From Clostridiales bacterium (GTDB lineage Bacteria; Bacillota; Clostridia; Peptostreptococcales; Acidaminobacteraceae): a DNA stretch of 64,000 bases. Position numbers and translations under genes: made by a program. Within the stretch, counting starts at the first letter, position 1. Each line of letters begins with the position of its first letter. The stretch is from the NCBI GenBank assembly GCA_016342415.1, contig JAEIOD010000006.1, positions 167,746 to 231,745 of the forward strand, written 5' to 3'. The notes beneath the pieces are model-generated. The model made no database searches, was not told where the DNA came from, and was given only the letters and a program-made list of their open reading frames with translations. Positions 39,451 through 48,154 of the stretch are shown here, in pieces.

Positions 39451-40959
39451 CTAAATACCTTTTGCGACATGATAGTAAATATCATTCCATCTTAATTCCT
39501 TCTTAAAATCTTCTACATCTGTATTCTTATCAATAACTACAAGCTCAATATCCGCCATAGATGCGAAATCTCTTAAATGATCAGTCGCAATTGCTTGACT
39601 GAAACCAGTATGATGTGCTCCACCTGCATATATCCATGCAGCCGCAGATGTCTTAAGATCAGGTAACGGCTTCCAGCAAACTCTAGCAACAGGCAATTTA
39701 GGCAAATCTTCCAATGGTGATATTACGTCAACTTCATTAACGACCATTCTGAATCTTCCACCCATGTCCATAATCGAGGCATTTATACCTTTTCCTTCAG
39801 GAGTGCTAAAAACTAATCTCAGAGGATCTGATTTACCGCCTATTCCCAAATGATGTATTTCGAGTGATGCGCTATTTTCATTTCTGATACTCGGACACAC
39901 TTCAAGCATATGTGAACCTAGAACGCACTCGTTCTCACTATCCATATGATAAGTGTAATCTTCCATAAAAGACGTACCACCCTCTAGTCCATAACTCATA
40001 ACTTTCATAGATCTTACGAGAGCAGCTGTTTTCCAGTCTCCTTCTGCACCAAAACCATACCCTTTTTCCATCAACCTCTGAACGGCTAATCCTGGTAATT
40101 GACTTATGCCATGTAGGTTCTCAAAGGTTGTTGTGAAAGCTTTGAATCCACCTGCCTCTAAAAACTTTGTCATCGCTAACTCAATCCTAGCTCCTTCTAT
40201 AAGCGACTCTCTCATAGAACCTTTAGAAGCAAGTTTCTCATCTAAAATATAGCTTTCCTCATATATTCTTATCAGTTCATCAATTTCTGATTCGTTAATA
40301 TCCTCGAAAAATTTCGCCAGATTACCTAATCCATAACCACTCACTGTATAACCAAACTTTATCTGAGCTTCAACCTTATCACCTTCAGTGACAGCCACTT
40401 CTCTCATATTGTCACCGAATCTTGCAATTTTCATGCTCTTGCTGTCATGCCACGCTGCCGCAGCTCTGATCCATATTTCTAACTCTTTTTGAGGTTCCGA
40501 TTCCTCCCAATATCCTACAATGACCTTTCTTTCTTTTCTGAGTCTGCTTCCGATGAAACCAAACTCTCTTCCACCATGAGCAGTTTGATTCAGATTCATG
40601 AAATCCATGTCAATTTCAGACCATGGAATATCTCTGTTGAACTGTGTGTGAAATTGGACAAAAGGCTTCTTAAGACTAGTTAATCCAGAAATCCACATCT
40701 TGGCTGGTGAAAAAGTATGCATCCATGTTATGATTCCAATGCAATTCTCATTATGATTTGCATCTAGACATAACTTGTGAATTTCATCTGCTGTCTTTAC
40801 CGTTGGCTTATAAACTATCTTTACTGGATATTTCCTAGATTTGTCTAGTCCTTCAGTAATTATTTTGGAATGATCAGCAACCTGAATCAATGTATCCTCT
40901 CCATACAAATGTTGACTGCCTGTGACAAACCAAACTTCCATTTTATTTAAACTTTCCAT
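39451..40959 (-). CDS. araA: L-arabinose isomerase
   Basis: Mn-dependent isomerisation of L-arabinose to L-ribulose. 502 residues from ATG 40959, which has AAGGAGAG just upstream; the in-frame extension to 41007 has no such signal. Motifs: [66 protein letters not shown] and the late His in [12 protein letters not shown]. Followed after 29 nt by the GH42 gene. Confidence 0.96.
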   Translation of the reverse strand: MESLNKMEVWFVTGSQHLYGEDTLIQVADHSKIITEGLDKSRKYPVKIVYKPTVKTADEIHKLCLDANHNENCIGIITWMHTFSPAKMWISGLTSLKKPFVQFHTQFNRDIPWSEIDMDFMNLNQTAHGGREFGFIGSRLRKERKVIVGYWEESEPQKELEIWIRAAAAWHDSKSMKIARFGDNMREVAVTEGDKVEAQIKFGYTVSGYGLGNLAKFFEDINESEIDELIRIYEESYILDEKLASKGSMRESLIEGARIELAMTKFLEAGGFKAFTTTFENLHGISQLPGLAVQRLMEKGYGFGAEGDWKTAALVRSMKVMSYGLEGGTSFMEDYTYHMDSENECVLGSHMLEVCPSIRNENSASLEIHHLGIGGKSDPLRLVFSTPEGKGINASIMDMGGRFRMVVNEVDVISPLEDLPKLPVARVCWKPLPDLKTSAAAWIYAGGAHHTGFSQAIATDHLRDFASMADIELVVIDKNTDVEDFKKELRWNDIYYHVAKGI

Positions 40960-41046
40960 ATTCTCTCCTTCGTTTGCTTCCTGACTTAAAATACATATGT
41001 TCAACACATCCTTTACGTGTACTTGATATATTCAATATTCTTTAAA

Positions 41047-41060
41047 TGAAACCGTTGACT
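41047..41060. promoter_or_regulatory. Candidate cre site upstream of araA
   Basis: TGAAACCGTTGACT matches 13 of 14 positions of the CcpA operator consensus TGWAANCGNTNWCA. It sits in the 99-bp gap before araA, at the end of the membrane-protein gene. A weaker relative is TGAAAACCTTTTCC (41721-41734) in the araC divergent region. Both suggest carbon catabolite repression. Confidence 0.45.
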
Positions 41061-41553
41061 ATACTTCTTTAATCGCTTCTCTAGATCGGTTATACTTAAT
41101 TAGACCTGGTAAGCCCATATACACTGCTGCAACGATGATGATTTTTATATAGTCTGTAAAACCAGTCCCATATGAGAGTGCCTGGGCTGTTGTTACAGTC
41201 ATCGTTAAGAACGTTGCACCGTTGATCCAATTCTTGTATCGACCTGTAAAAGAACAGAACAAAACGCTTATAAGCATAATGGCAGCTGATATCACCCCGA
41301 ATGTTGAAAACTGATTTGGAAGTTCTGTAAGTAGCAAAGCAATTACTAAGCCTGTCAGAGAACCAGGAACGATCTCATATAACAATGGTTTTACTCCTGC
41401 ATTTTTTTCCATACCCCAATACCATAGAAGCAGAAGTCCATACCAGACTGCCGGACTATGCATCATCTCCAGTATGCCAACGTATCCAGCCACATATACC
41501 AGAGCTACAATTATAGTCAATATAACTTTTGATGTCTTCATTTCTACCTTCAT
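41059..41553 (-). CDS. Small membrane protein of the arabinose operon
   Basis: 164 residues with about five hydrophobic segments (ILTIIVALVYVAGYVGIL, AVWYGLLLLWYWG, LTGLVIALLLT, FGVISAAIMLISVLF, IIIVAAVYMGLPGLI). No family was recognised with confidence; a loose likeness to DUF1097 proteins is possible. It is first in the arabinose operon and divergent from the AraC gene, so it may help sugar entry or export. AGGAGG lies 5 nt before the ATG. Confidence 0.65.
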   Translation of the reverse strand: MKVEMKTSKVILTIIVALVYVAGYVGILEMMHSPAVWYGLLLLWYWGMEKNAGVKPLLYEIVPGSLTGLVIALLLTELPNQFSTFGVISAAIMLISVLFCSFTGRYKNWINGATFLTMTVTTAQALSYGTGFTDYIKIIIVAAVYMGLPGLIKYNRSREAIKEV

Positions 41554-41958
41554 GTCATCCTCCTTGTCACACTATTCTGTCTTATTTTTTTCACGTACAG
41601 AATGATTTTATTTCTAAATTGTTTAAAAGATTTCTTATATGATTCAATCAACCAAATACTACTCATTATCACATGGATAAATTTAATATTAGAAGCTTAC
41701 TTGCCTATCCAACTCAATCGTGAAAACCTTTTCCTTCCTGTGATTGATTCACTTATGCTTATATTTTAGCCTTTAGAACACATACTCTCTATAACAATAT
41801 TTGCTTAATTCGGACGTTTTTTGTATAGTTGTAATCCGGCTTAATTATATTGTGAAGCTCATAACAAAAGTTTATAAGACAATATTTGCAATATCAGTAC
41901 AACTTTTATTAATATGACTTCTGTGATATACTTATTTAAATTTCGAAAGGATAATTCT
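41554..41958. promoter_or_regulatory. Divergent araC / arabinose operon control region
   Basis: 405 bp without a gene. It holds an inverted repeat ATTCTGT...ACAGAAT (41574-41603) near the operon side, two direct copies of ACAATATTTGC (41794-41804 and 41879-41889) near the araC side that could be AraC half-sites, and a weak cre-like site. AT-rich. The exact promoters were not resolved. Confidence 0.45.
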
Positions 41959-43182
41959 ATGGAAAATACACATCCACATTTAATTGCATGTCATATGCTA
42001 GAAAAAGCTCTTGCACTAGATATAATATGCTTAGACTCAAAAGGAAATACTGTAATACAACTTGATAATACTGGCATACCACAACTGTTTGAAGAATTAC
42101 GAAACATTGATTATTCTGAGATCTTTCATAACGTAATGGAGACCACACAAGCTACTGTTACACTTCATATGGGTAAATTAGGGACTACATATATCGCGAC
42201 CCCATTACTTACTAATGGAACCTTGGATAAAGTTTTCATAGTCGGTCCAGTGCTCCACAACGAACCAGATGAGAAACTAATAATGGATACAATTTTTTTG
42301 AATCAGTTTCCTTCTTCATTTACAAGTACACTGACTGAGTATCTTCAGTCTCTGCCTATAAATGAGATGACTCAAAGCGAAAGTATCGGTCAATTGGTTT
42401 TCAATATTATCTCAGAAAAGATGGATAATATACCTGTCGAATACACTTCATCTGAAACTGATAGAATCAATCTAGAGCCTAAAAGAACCAATAGAACAGA
42501 ACAGCTTGATCAAATAGTTGCCAGATATGAGTTTGAAAAACATTTGATTCATGCTGTATCAAAAGGTGATTTGGAAGAGGTAAATAGTCTAAGAGAAAGC
42601 GAAAAGCAATTGGTTAAATCTGAAATGTTTATATCGACTAACCTTCTCAGATCATATAAATTGTTTATGTTTACAATCAACACATTATACAGTAGAGCAA
42701 TCTTAGAGGGTGGCGTTCATCCTATATATGCACATGACCTTTCTCAGAGTTTCTATATACAAATAGAAAAGTGCAAACACATGACTGCATTAGCATCACT
42801 TCATAAGAATATGCTAGAAAGTTATTGTAATGCTGTAAAAACACTGAGCCTCTTAGGCTATTCAGATATCATTAAACAGGTAATAGAATACATCCGCTTA
42901 AATTTAGCTTCTCCTCTGTCGCTTAAGCAGTTAGCAGATCTTTTTCACGTCAACGCTTCTTATCTTTCTGGACTTTTTAGTAAAGAAGTTCAGATGTCTC
43001 TTACTGATTTCATCCACCGTGAAAGAGTTGAAGAGGCTAAATTCCACATGCGTACTGGAAGTAGAAGCATAATCGATATTGCCGTATGTGTTGGATTTAA
43101 TGACTCAAGTTACTTCACTAGAGTATTTAAACGCCTCGAAGGTATCACGCCAAGTGAGTATATGAGGAATCATTTATATTAA
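41959..43182 (+). CDS. AraC-family regulator of the arabinose cluster
   Basis: 407 residues. An N-terminal sensor region of about 290 residues has no recognised pentose cupin and looks like the long sensor part of YesN-type AraC proteins. The C-terminus carries two helix-turn-helix motifs (LSLKQLADLFHVNASYLSGLFSKE and SIIDIAVCVGFNDSSYFTRVFKR) ending in GITPSEYM. Divergent from the arabinose operon, so probably its activator. The start is ATG 41959, with GAAAGGA upstream; an in-frame ATG at 41914 lacks one. Confidence 0.9.
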   Translation: MENTHPHLIACHMLEKALALDIICLDSKGNTVIQLDNTGIPQLFEELRNIDYSEIFHNVMETTQATVTLHMGKLGTTYIATPLLTNGTLDKVFIVGPVLHNEPDEKLIMDTIFLNQFPSSFTSTLTEYLQSLPINEMTQSESIGQLVFNIISEKMDNIPVEYTSSETDRINLEPKRTNRTEQLDQIVARYEFEKHLIHAVSKGDLEEVNSLRESEKQLVKSEMFISTNLLRSYKLFMFTINTLYSRAILEGGVHPIYAHDLSQSFYIQIEKCKHMTALASLHKNMLESYCNAVKTLSLLGYSDIIKQVIEYIRLNLASPLSLKQLADLFHVNASYLSGLFSKEVQMSLTDFIHRERVEEAKFHMRTGSRSIIDIAVCVGFNDSSYFTRVFKRLEGITPSEYMRNHLY

Positions 43183-43212
43183 GAGATTAAACTGGTAGGA
43201 CTTCAAAGACAT

Positions 43213-43369
43213 GATTTTGTATCACATGAATAAGGACCACTGGAATACGGTTTACTGTGATGGAAATTTAGATGATTCTGTTATACAGAAGATGATTGAT
43301 GACTCATATGAAATAGTTTATAAGAAGTTAACAAAGAAACTGAGGAAAGAATTAGAAAACGAAGCCTAA
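43213..43369 (+). pseudogene. Headless mmcQ 3' fragment, right of the arabinose island
   Basis: Frame YHMNKDHWNTVYCDGNLDD to LRKELENEA and TAA at 43367, without a start. Its tail and hairpin (AAACGAAGCC / GGCTTCGTTT, 43357-43380) match the frameshifted copy at 28.2 kb rather than the left-hand fragment, so the two ends have different histories. Confidence 0.85.
43226..43338 (+). repeat. 113-bp perfect direct repeat, right copy
   Basis: Identical to 33187-33299. It begins 43 bp after the AraC stop codon. See the left copy for the comparison. Confidence 0.92.
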
Positions 43370-43383
43370 TGGCTTCGTTTAAA

Positions 43384-43680
43384 TTTAAGTCTTTAACTTT
43401 GGATAATGAAAAACTCGTCCTTTATGTTAGGTAATTCCACAATTATGAGTAGAAATCCTTCTGCTTGATTCGTATTATCACATTCAATTACTTCAGTGAT
43501 AATTTCATTACCTTCATGTAATTTCTTGACTTCTTGTATATACTAAGTGCGTTAATTTCACTATACTAATCGACAACATAACCATTATGTTTCGAGTATA
43601 GTTTTCTCTCTTGTGTTTCATAGCTGAATAACTCAATGTGTATGATTAAGGAACAAATAGTATCCTTCATATACAATATT
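43384..43680 (-). pseudogene. Decayed 3' end of the SH3 lipoprotein gene
   Basis: The minus strand reads KLHEGNEIITEVIECDN and FLLIIVELPN, close to the end of the lipoprotein at 28283 (KLHEGNEMITEVIDCND, FLLKFMELPNMSN). DNA similarity continues with gaps to about 43675. With the adjacent mmcQ fragment it forms a duplicated block in the same order and orientation as at 28.1-28.6 kb. Confidence 0.8.
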
Positions 43681-43694
43681 GATTCTAGAATCTT

Positions 43695-44225
43695 TTAATC
43701 ATTTCTGAATCTGAATATAGTCTTAGTACCATGGAAAGTGTCACCAATCTCCTCGAATATATCATTGTCAGTATATTCATGAATTGTATTTCTCCAAAAC
43801 TTTTGACCTATAATATTCTTAGGCAAGTGATTTGTATATAACTCCCATCTACCACTAAATCTATCAAATGTTTTTTTAGCAGCAATTTTACTAACTCCTT
43901 TTCCTCGATAAGGTCTTAAAATAAAAAATTCATTCACATAATAATCGGTAGTTGGAGGTGCAAATTGTTTTGAAGCTATTAGAGCAAATCCTGCTGGTTT
44001 ATCATCTACTATTATTAGGAATGGAAAAAGCTCTTCTGGCTTTTCAAACCATAAATTCTGTATGTCATATTGCTCAGCTAGTGTTTTTATTGGTTCATCT
44101 TCGTAGATTCCATACTCGTTAGGAGTATTTTCATAATGTTCTGAGATGTCATGTAAGTAAAGCGGATACATATTTTTTATTATGTTGGAGTTTTCTTTTG
44201 TTGCTAATTTAAGTTGTACATTCAT
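43695..44225 (-). CDS. GNAT family N-acetyltransferase
   Basis: 176 residues with a single GNAT domain: FLIIVDDKPAGFALI, then YYVNEFFILRPYRGKGVSKIA as the acetyl-CoA loop, then WELYTNHLPKNIIGQKFWRN. Substrate unknown. AAAGGAG lies upstream of the ATG. It is flanked on both sides by remnants of the mmcQ repeat family. Confidence 0.83.
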   Translation of the reverse strand: MNVQLKLATKENSNIIKNMYPLYLHDISEHYENTPNEYGIYEDEPIKTLAEQYDIQNLWFEKPEELFPFLIIVDDKPAGFALIASKQFAPPTTDYYVNEFFILRPYRGKGVSKIAAKKTFDRFSGRWELYTNHLPKNIIGQKFWRNTIHEYTDNDIFEEIGDTFHGTKTIFRFRND

Positions 44226-44557
44226 TGCAGTTCTCCTTTCATGTTATAATTTCTAACACAATCAAGTGATTTAAGTAATCATAACCTACAGCATATAAAA
44301 CTCAGTTCAACTTGCTATTTAAGTAGCTCTTTTACTCAACGACACAAAAACCATAGAAATTCTTATTCCTGAAATTTATCAAGCTTTATGAATCCTACCA
44401 CATACAAACATAATGGTGAACCTGAAGAAGAAATAAGCATGACATCATATCATATGAGCAACTACATTATGACATCCTGTCTTGATAACTCATATATAGA
44501 ATATAGTTTTATTAATTCTATACATGTTATTTCTGCTCTAGATCAGAAATACCGATC

Positions 44558-44676
44558 TGGACATATGAGTTCACGTGCGATAATTTGAATAATAACAAAG
44601 AGACTTATAGACGATTCATATACTTTCATTTATAAGTTGTTGACTAAGACAGTTAAAGCTGAACTTGAGGATCAGT
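44558..44676 (+). pseudogene. Degenerate mmcQ 3' fragment
   Basis: Internally deleted. The part that survives reads RLIDDSYTFIYKLLTKTVKAELED, matching the family's last 25 residues. It is followed 15 bp later by a second fragment in the same direction. The stretch 44226-44557 holds no gene that can be supported. Confidence 0.6.
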
Positions 44677-44689
44677 ATAGGCAGTTTTT

Positions 44690-44848
44690 TACCATATGGA
44701 TGAAACACATTGGTATACGATTTATCTGGATGGTAATTTAGAATCAACTACAATTATTAAGATGATTGATGATTCTTATAATATTATCAATAAGTTATGG
44801 AATAAGAGTGTAAAAGTAGAACTAAAAAGCAGAGCTGAAAGCTCTGCT
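44690..44848 (+). pseudogene. Degenerate mmcQ 3' fragment with hairpin
   Basis: Reads YHMDETHWYTIYLDGNLES and KMIDDSYNII, diverged from the intact family, and ends in the hairpin AGCAGAGCT / AGCTCTGCT (44828-44848). That hairpin also overlaps the end of the convergent DUF2812 gene and may serve as its terminator. Confidence 0.7.
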
Positions 44849-45449
44849 ATACTTGTGTGATTCTATTTCTTAATACTCTTTTAGCTGATGCATATGTAAC
44901 ATAGATATAGCCAAATACTAAGAGAATAAAACCATAGCTATAAAAAGCTCTCAATAATACAAATGGTACTTCAAACCAGAACGCTTGCCAAAATTCAGTT
45001 CCTACTCTATCCCATAAACCTGGAGTTAGGAATAACTTTTTTGGATTTATAGTAATATCTCTGGCACCAGATGTTGCTATAAGGATTATAAGTGAATAAA
45101 ATGCCCAATAAGTTGTGTAACGTCTTAGTTTGGCTACTCTTGAAACTTCATCTGAAAATATATCATCTTCTTCCTCATTCTGAACTTTTTCAAAATAATG
45201 ATTACCAGAGTTTTTACTGCCTGCTACATATTTCCAACCACTATCTTCAAACAATAATTTATAATCAACATAGTCTTATTTTGTTTTGAATGTTCTAAAA
45301 TCAACTCTTATAACACGATTCTTGACATCAATCTTTTCAAACTTATATCTAAAAAACTTTGACCCTAAAGTATAACCTTTTTCACTCATTTCATTTAACC
45401 AACGTTCTTCTTTCTCAATATCTAAATACATCTTAAAAACTTCCATCAT
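44847..45449 (-). pseudogene. DUF2812 membrane protein gene with in-frame stop
   Basis: One frame from ATG 45449 reads EKEERWLNEMSEKGYTLGSK and FRYKFEKI, meets TAA at 45276-45278 (codon 58), and continues in the same frame as DYVDYKLLFEDSGWKYVAGS, then two membrane helices. This is the full DUF2812 order (200 residues) broken by one codon. A GAGGTGAT start signal is retained and it overlaps the padR region as expected. The downstream part could still be translated from within. The usual role is target of the adjacent PadR regulator. Confidence 0.8.
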
Positions 45450-45450
45450 A

Positions 45451-45765
45451 TCACCTCACCAAATGTTCTTCGCTTACTTTTACAATGTGTAGATACCTTT
45501 CATATTGTTGATTTAGTATATTTTTTCCAGTCTCAGTAATCTGATATACCTTTCTTCTCTTATCCTCATTATTGATAAGCTGAATGTACTTTAACTTCAA
45601 TAAGTTCTCTAAAGTACCATACATAGTCCCTGCTGCCATTCTCACAGTATCATTACTTAACTCTTCAATATTTTGAATAATTAAATAGCCATGTGCTGGT
45701 TCTAATAACGCCGACAAAATATAATATGTTGTTTCTGTTAGGGGCAGTACTTTGTTTTTTTTCAT
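45451..45765 (-). CDS. PadR family transcriptional regulator
   Basis: A winged-helix regulator of 104 residues: LTETTYYILSALLEPAHGYLII, then the recognition region MAAGTMYGTLENLLKLKYIQ and the wing RRKVYQITETGKNIL. The DUF2812 gene follows at once, a common Firmicutes pair in which PadR controls the membrane protein. The ribosome binding site is weak. Confidence 0.92.
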   Translation of the reverse strand: MKKNKVLPLTETTYYILSALLEPAHGYLIIQNIEELSNDTVRMAAGTMYGTLENLLKLKYIQLINNEDKRRKVYQITETGKNILNQQYERYLHIVKVSEEHLVR

Positions 45766-45781
45766 CTTTATTGCCTATAAA

Positions 45782-45838
45782 AAACTGAAAAAAAGTTGAG
45801 GAAAGAACTTGAGGAAAGCAGAGATTAGTCTCTGCTTT
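45782..45838 (+). pseudogene. mmcQ 3' tail with hairpin
   Basis: Only the last codons remain (LRKELEES) with the stop in the loop of a 10-bp hairpin AAAGCAGAGA / TCTCTGCTTT and a T run. It sits just upstream of padR, opposite strand. Confidence 0.6.
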
Positions 45839-45945
45839 TATGTCTAAATTATGAAGTTTAGGATTAATCAAATAGTACAATATGTTCTAGGTCAAAATCT
45901 TAGCTGATGAATGGTCATTTAAGTAAACAGCAACTCCACTTTATA

Positions 45946-46410
45946 CTATTGGTCACTGGTAGTTTTTTCATGAATAAAATGACTCCAATCATCTTTATAG
46001 GTGTATTCCTTTTCCTCTCCCTTAACTTGAAGTTTATTTGATAGTATTACATAAAAGAGTAAAAATCCACCAATAAATGAAGTAAACACACAAGTCATGG
46101 CTGTCAACAATCCAATCGGGAGACTATTATTCTTTGCAAATACAATGAGTAGAATTATTGAGGAAATTGATATGACCATCCCATACAGAGCAAAAAATTC
46201 ATCTCCTAAGTATAGTTCTACACCTTGCTGTTCAAGTAGAAATATAGCATCATCTCTATCTACATTATTCTCTTCCATAAAACTGCCAATAATGTCTGCT
46301 GTTTGCTCAATTTTTATTATTTTGGCTCCTGAGTAAAATGCCATACTTAATGATAAGATAATGTTAATAATAATTATAGTTCTAGCCAGTTTGGATAATA
46401 TATAATTCAT
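45946..46410 (-). CDS. Hypothetical membrane protein
   Basis: 154 residues with three hydrophobic segments: an N-terminal TM (TIIIINIILSLSMAFYSG), an acidic outside loop (IGSFMEENNVDRDDAIFLLEQ), two closely spaced TMs (ISISSIILLIVFA, GGFLLFYVILS) and a charged tail. No family recognised. GGAGG precedes the ATG. It stands alone between mmcQ remnants. Confidence 0.65.
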   Translation of the reverse strand: MNYILSKLARTIIIINIILSLSMAFYSGAKIIKIEQTADIIGSFMEENNVDRDDAIFLLEQQGVELYLGDEFFALYGMVISISSIILLIVFAKNNSLPIGLLTAMTCVFTSFIGGFLLFYVILSNKLQVKGEEKEYTYKDDWSHFIHEKTTSDQ

Positions 46411-46540
46411 GATTCCCTCCTTATTGTATACATTTTTATCTTCCCTATTTAAACTATACTAGTGTTTTCTGCCAATATTCCCCATTTGGAATAAAAGTGT
46501 TGTTATTTAACATAGAAATACACTTTCCATATTCTCGTAT

Positions 46541-46602
46541 AATTAAATTAACAAGAAATGTAATCTGAACTTGAGGACTGAGCTTAGGCTCTGTTTTGTC
46601 AT
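46541..46602 (+). pseudogene. mmcQ 3' tail, strongly decayed
   Basis: AAATTAACAAGAAATGTAAT followed by GAACTTGAGGAC matches the tail of the 33.3-kb fragment and ends in an imperfect GAGC TTAG GCTC hairpin. The other parts of the 315-bp gap 46411-46725 hold only the promoter region of the next gene. Confidence 0.45.
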
Positions 46603-46725
46603 ACTCAAGCAGCTATCTTCTAATTGTGTTAGTTTGCTTTGAATATGATTCTATAAAGATCCACACAAGGATAAATTTTGAGTTACCCCAATCACACTGG
46701 GTAAAAGTAATTAGGAGGGGTATAT

Positions 46726-47178
46726 ATGATTTCTAAACCAAAATTCACTGAATTTAAAAAACAAGAATGCTTGAGTAATAAGACAAAGGATAGTCTGTTT
46801 GCTATGGGCAAATATATTCGTAAGCTCAAAAAAGAAGCTCATTCGCTTGGTGTTAAACAAGATGGCCCTGTATTTACCATTTATTACGAAGAACCCGAAA
46901 ATCCAAAGGACTTTGAGTATGAAGTATTTTTACCTATAAATCAAAAAATAACCGGTATCACCAAAAGCATCGGTGATGAATTCTGTGCATCTATTAGAAT
47001 TAATGGTTCAATCAAACAATTCAAAACGGCACATAATACACTCACGGATTTCATAAAAAACAACAATCATGAAGCTGTTGGTCATCTGATTGTTGTTTAT
47101 GTTAAAGGACCTCTTCTTGGATTTCTGGCATTCATCCCAACCATGGTTACCGATTTCTATTTTCCAATCAAAGAATAA
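46726..47178 (+). CDS. GyrI-like small-molecule-binding protein
   Basis: 150 residues resembling the stand-alone effector-binding (GyrI/SbmC-like, AraC-E-bind) fold: VFTIYYEEPENPKDFEYEVFLPI and a late conserved acidic/aromatic strand (GHLIVVYVKGPLLGF). No HTH. AGGAGGGG precedes the ATG. Such proteins sense or sequester small amphipathic molecules; no partner gene is apparent. Confidence 0.65.
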   Translation: MISKPKFTEFKKQECLSNKTKDSLFAMGKYIRKLKKEAHSLGVKQDGPVFTIYYEEPENPKDFEYEVFLPINQKITGITKSIGDEFCASIRINGSIKQFKTAHNTLTDFIKNNNHEAVGHLIVVYVKGPLLGFLAFIPTMVTDFYFPIKE

Positions 47179-47579
47179 AATACGTTAACCTTATATCCGT
47201 TCAAAGATTGTACTGATACAGACATAAAATCAGTAACAAAACTTTTAAAAATAGACGAATCAAATAATGATTTATTGTCAGATGTTTTTAAAATCGGAAC
47301 TTGAGTAATAATCTTTCACGGTCTTTCATTTCAAACAATATTCCAGCACTTCTTTTGAAATTTTCCAATCATCACTAAATTTTGACCATTAATGGCACTG
47401 TCATTTAAATAGCTTCATATTGTTTTAACATGAGCCCCTTATATCTGAAAACCTCATATGGCGAAAATAAGTCTTTCGTGGAAACAACATACCTTAGAAG
47501 GGATAATATGAAATAGATGTACAAAAAAATAAAACCTCTACTTTATCCAAATCTTGAATAAATTGAGATTGTATTTTTT
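47179..47579. other. Intergenic region, 401 bp, no intact gene
   Basis: AT-rich. A short minus-strand stretch at about 47310-47380 (FSDDWKISKEVLEYCLK then stop) could be the remnant of a gene end. No promoter or hairpin was convincing. Confidence 0.4.
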
Positions 47580-48056
47580 TTAACCTTTTAACTGTGAAGC
47601 CCAATGTAATAGTTTTTTCATGTTTTCTTCTTTATCCGTCTTTCCTGTTATTAAATCTAAAGCGCCTAAAATATGATTATCCGCTAAGATTTCTTCAAAA
47701 TGTTCTTTGGTTTTACCTTTGCCACCTTCATGTGTAAAAAAGAATGCCACTTTCTTTGCAATCAGATCTTCTCTTTCAAAAAAGGTTCTAAGTGGTGGTG
47801 CAAAAGTACCAGCCCATACCGGAGAAGCAAAGATTATTCTATCATAATCACTTGCTTTAAAATCATAAGGTTTTAAATCCGGCTTTTTTTTCATCACAGC
47901 CTGGTATCCACCCCAAACAAATTTTGAAAATCCTTTTGTTTTTTGTGCCTTTATAGGTTCCAACATCAAGGTTTCTGCCCCTATATTTTCAGCTAAGGCT
48001 TTGACTAGAAACTCTGTATTCCCTTCCAGTGAGTAATAAACAATAATTGTTTTCAT
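47580..48056 (-). CDS. Flavodoxin
   Basis: An FMN-binding electron carrier of 158 residues. The phosphate loop is YYSLEGNTEFL. The FMN flanking loops include FASPVWAGTFAPPLRTFF and FFTHEGGKGKTKEHFEE, as in long-loop-less family members acting as NAD(P)H-dependent reductase-type flavodoxins. The start at 48056 has GGAGG 5 nt upstream; the 29-residue in-frame extension lacks flavodoxin character. Confidence 0.9.
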   Translation of the reverse strand: MKTIIVYYSLEGNTEFLVKALAENIGAETLMLEPIKAQKTKGFSKFVWGGYQAVMKKKPDLKPYDFKASDYDRIIFASPVWAGTFAPPLRTFFEREDLIAKKVAFFFTHEGGKGKTKEHFEEILADNHILGALDLITGKTDKEENMKKLLHWASQLKG

Positions 48057-48121
48057 ATGATACCTCCTACATCCATTGTACTGCAAAAAAATATAATAAT
48101 ACAAACATAATTTTATAAAGA

Positions 48122-48145
48122 AAATGCCCTCCGAGGAGAGCATTT
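48122..48145 (-). terminator. Terminator of the 5'-nucleotidase gene
   Basis: AAATGCTCTCC / GGAGGGCATTT on the minus strand with a very short loop, then a T-rich run, about 10 nt after the stop codon. Confidence 0.75.
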
Positions 48146-48154
48146 ATATCTTTA

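Noticed and set aside
33187..43338. Arabinose island as a transposon or integrative element
   Set aside because: No transposase, integrase or target-site signature was found; the 113-bp repeats derive from mmcQ and suit homologous recombination equally well.
44388..44588. 66-codon plus-strand ORF
   Set aside because: No ribosome binding site or recognisable protein. It ends inside a degenerate mmcQ fragment and is probably chance or remnant sequence.
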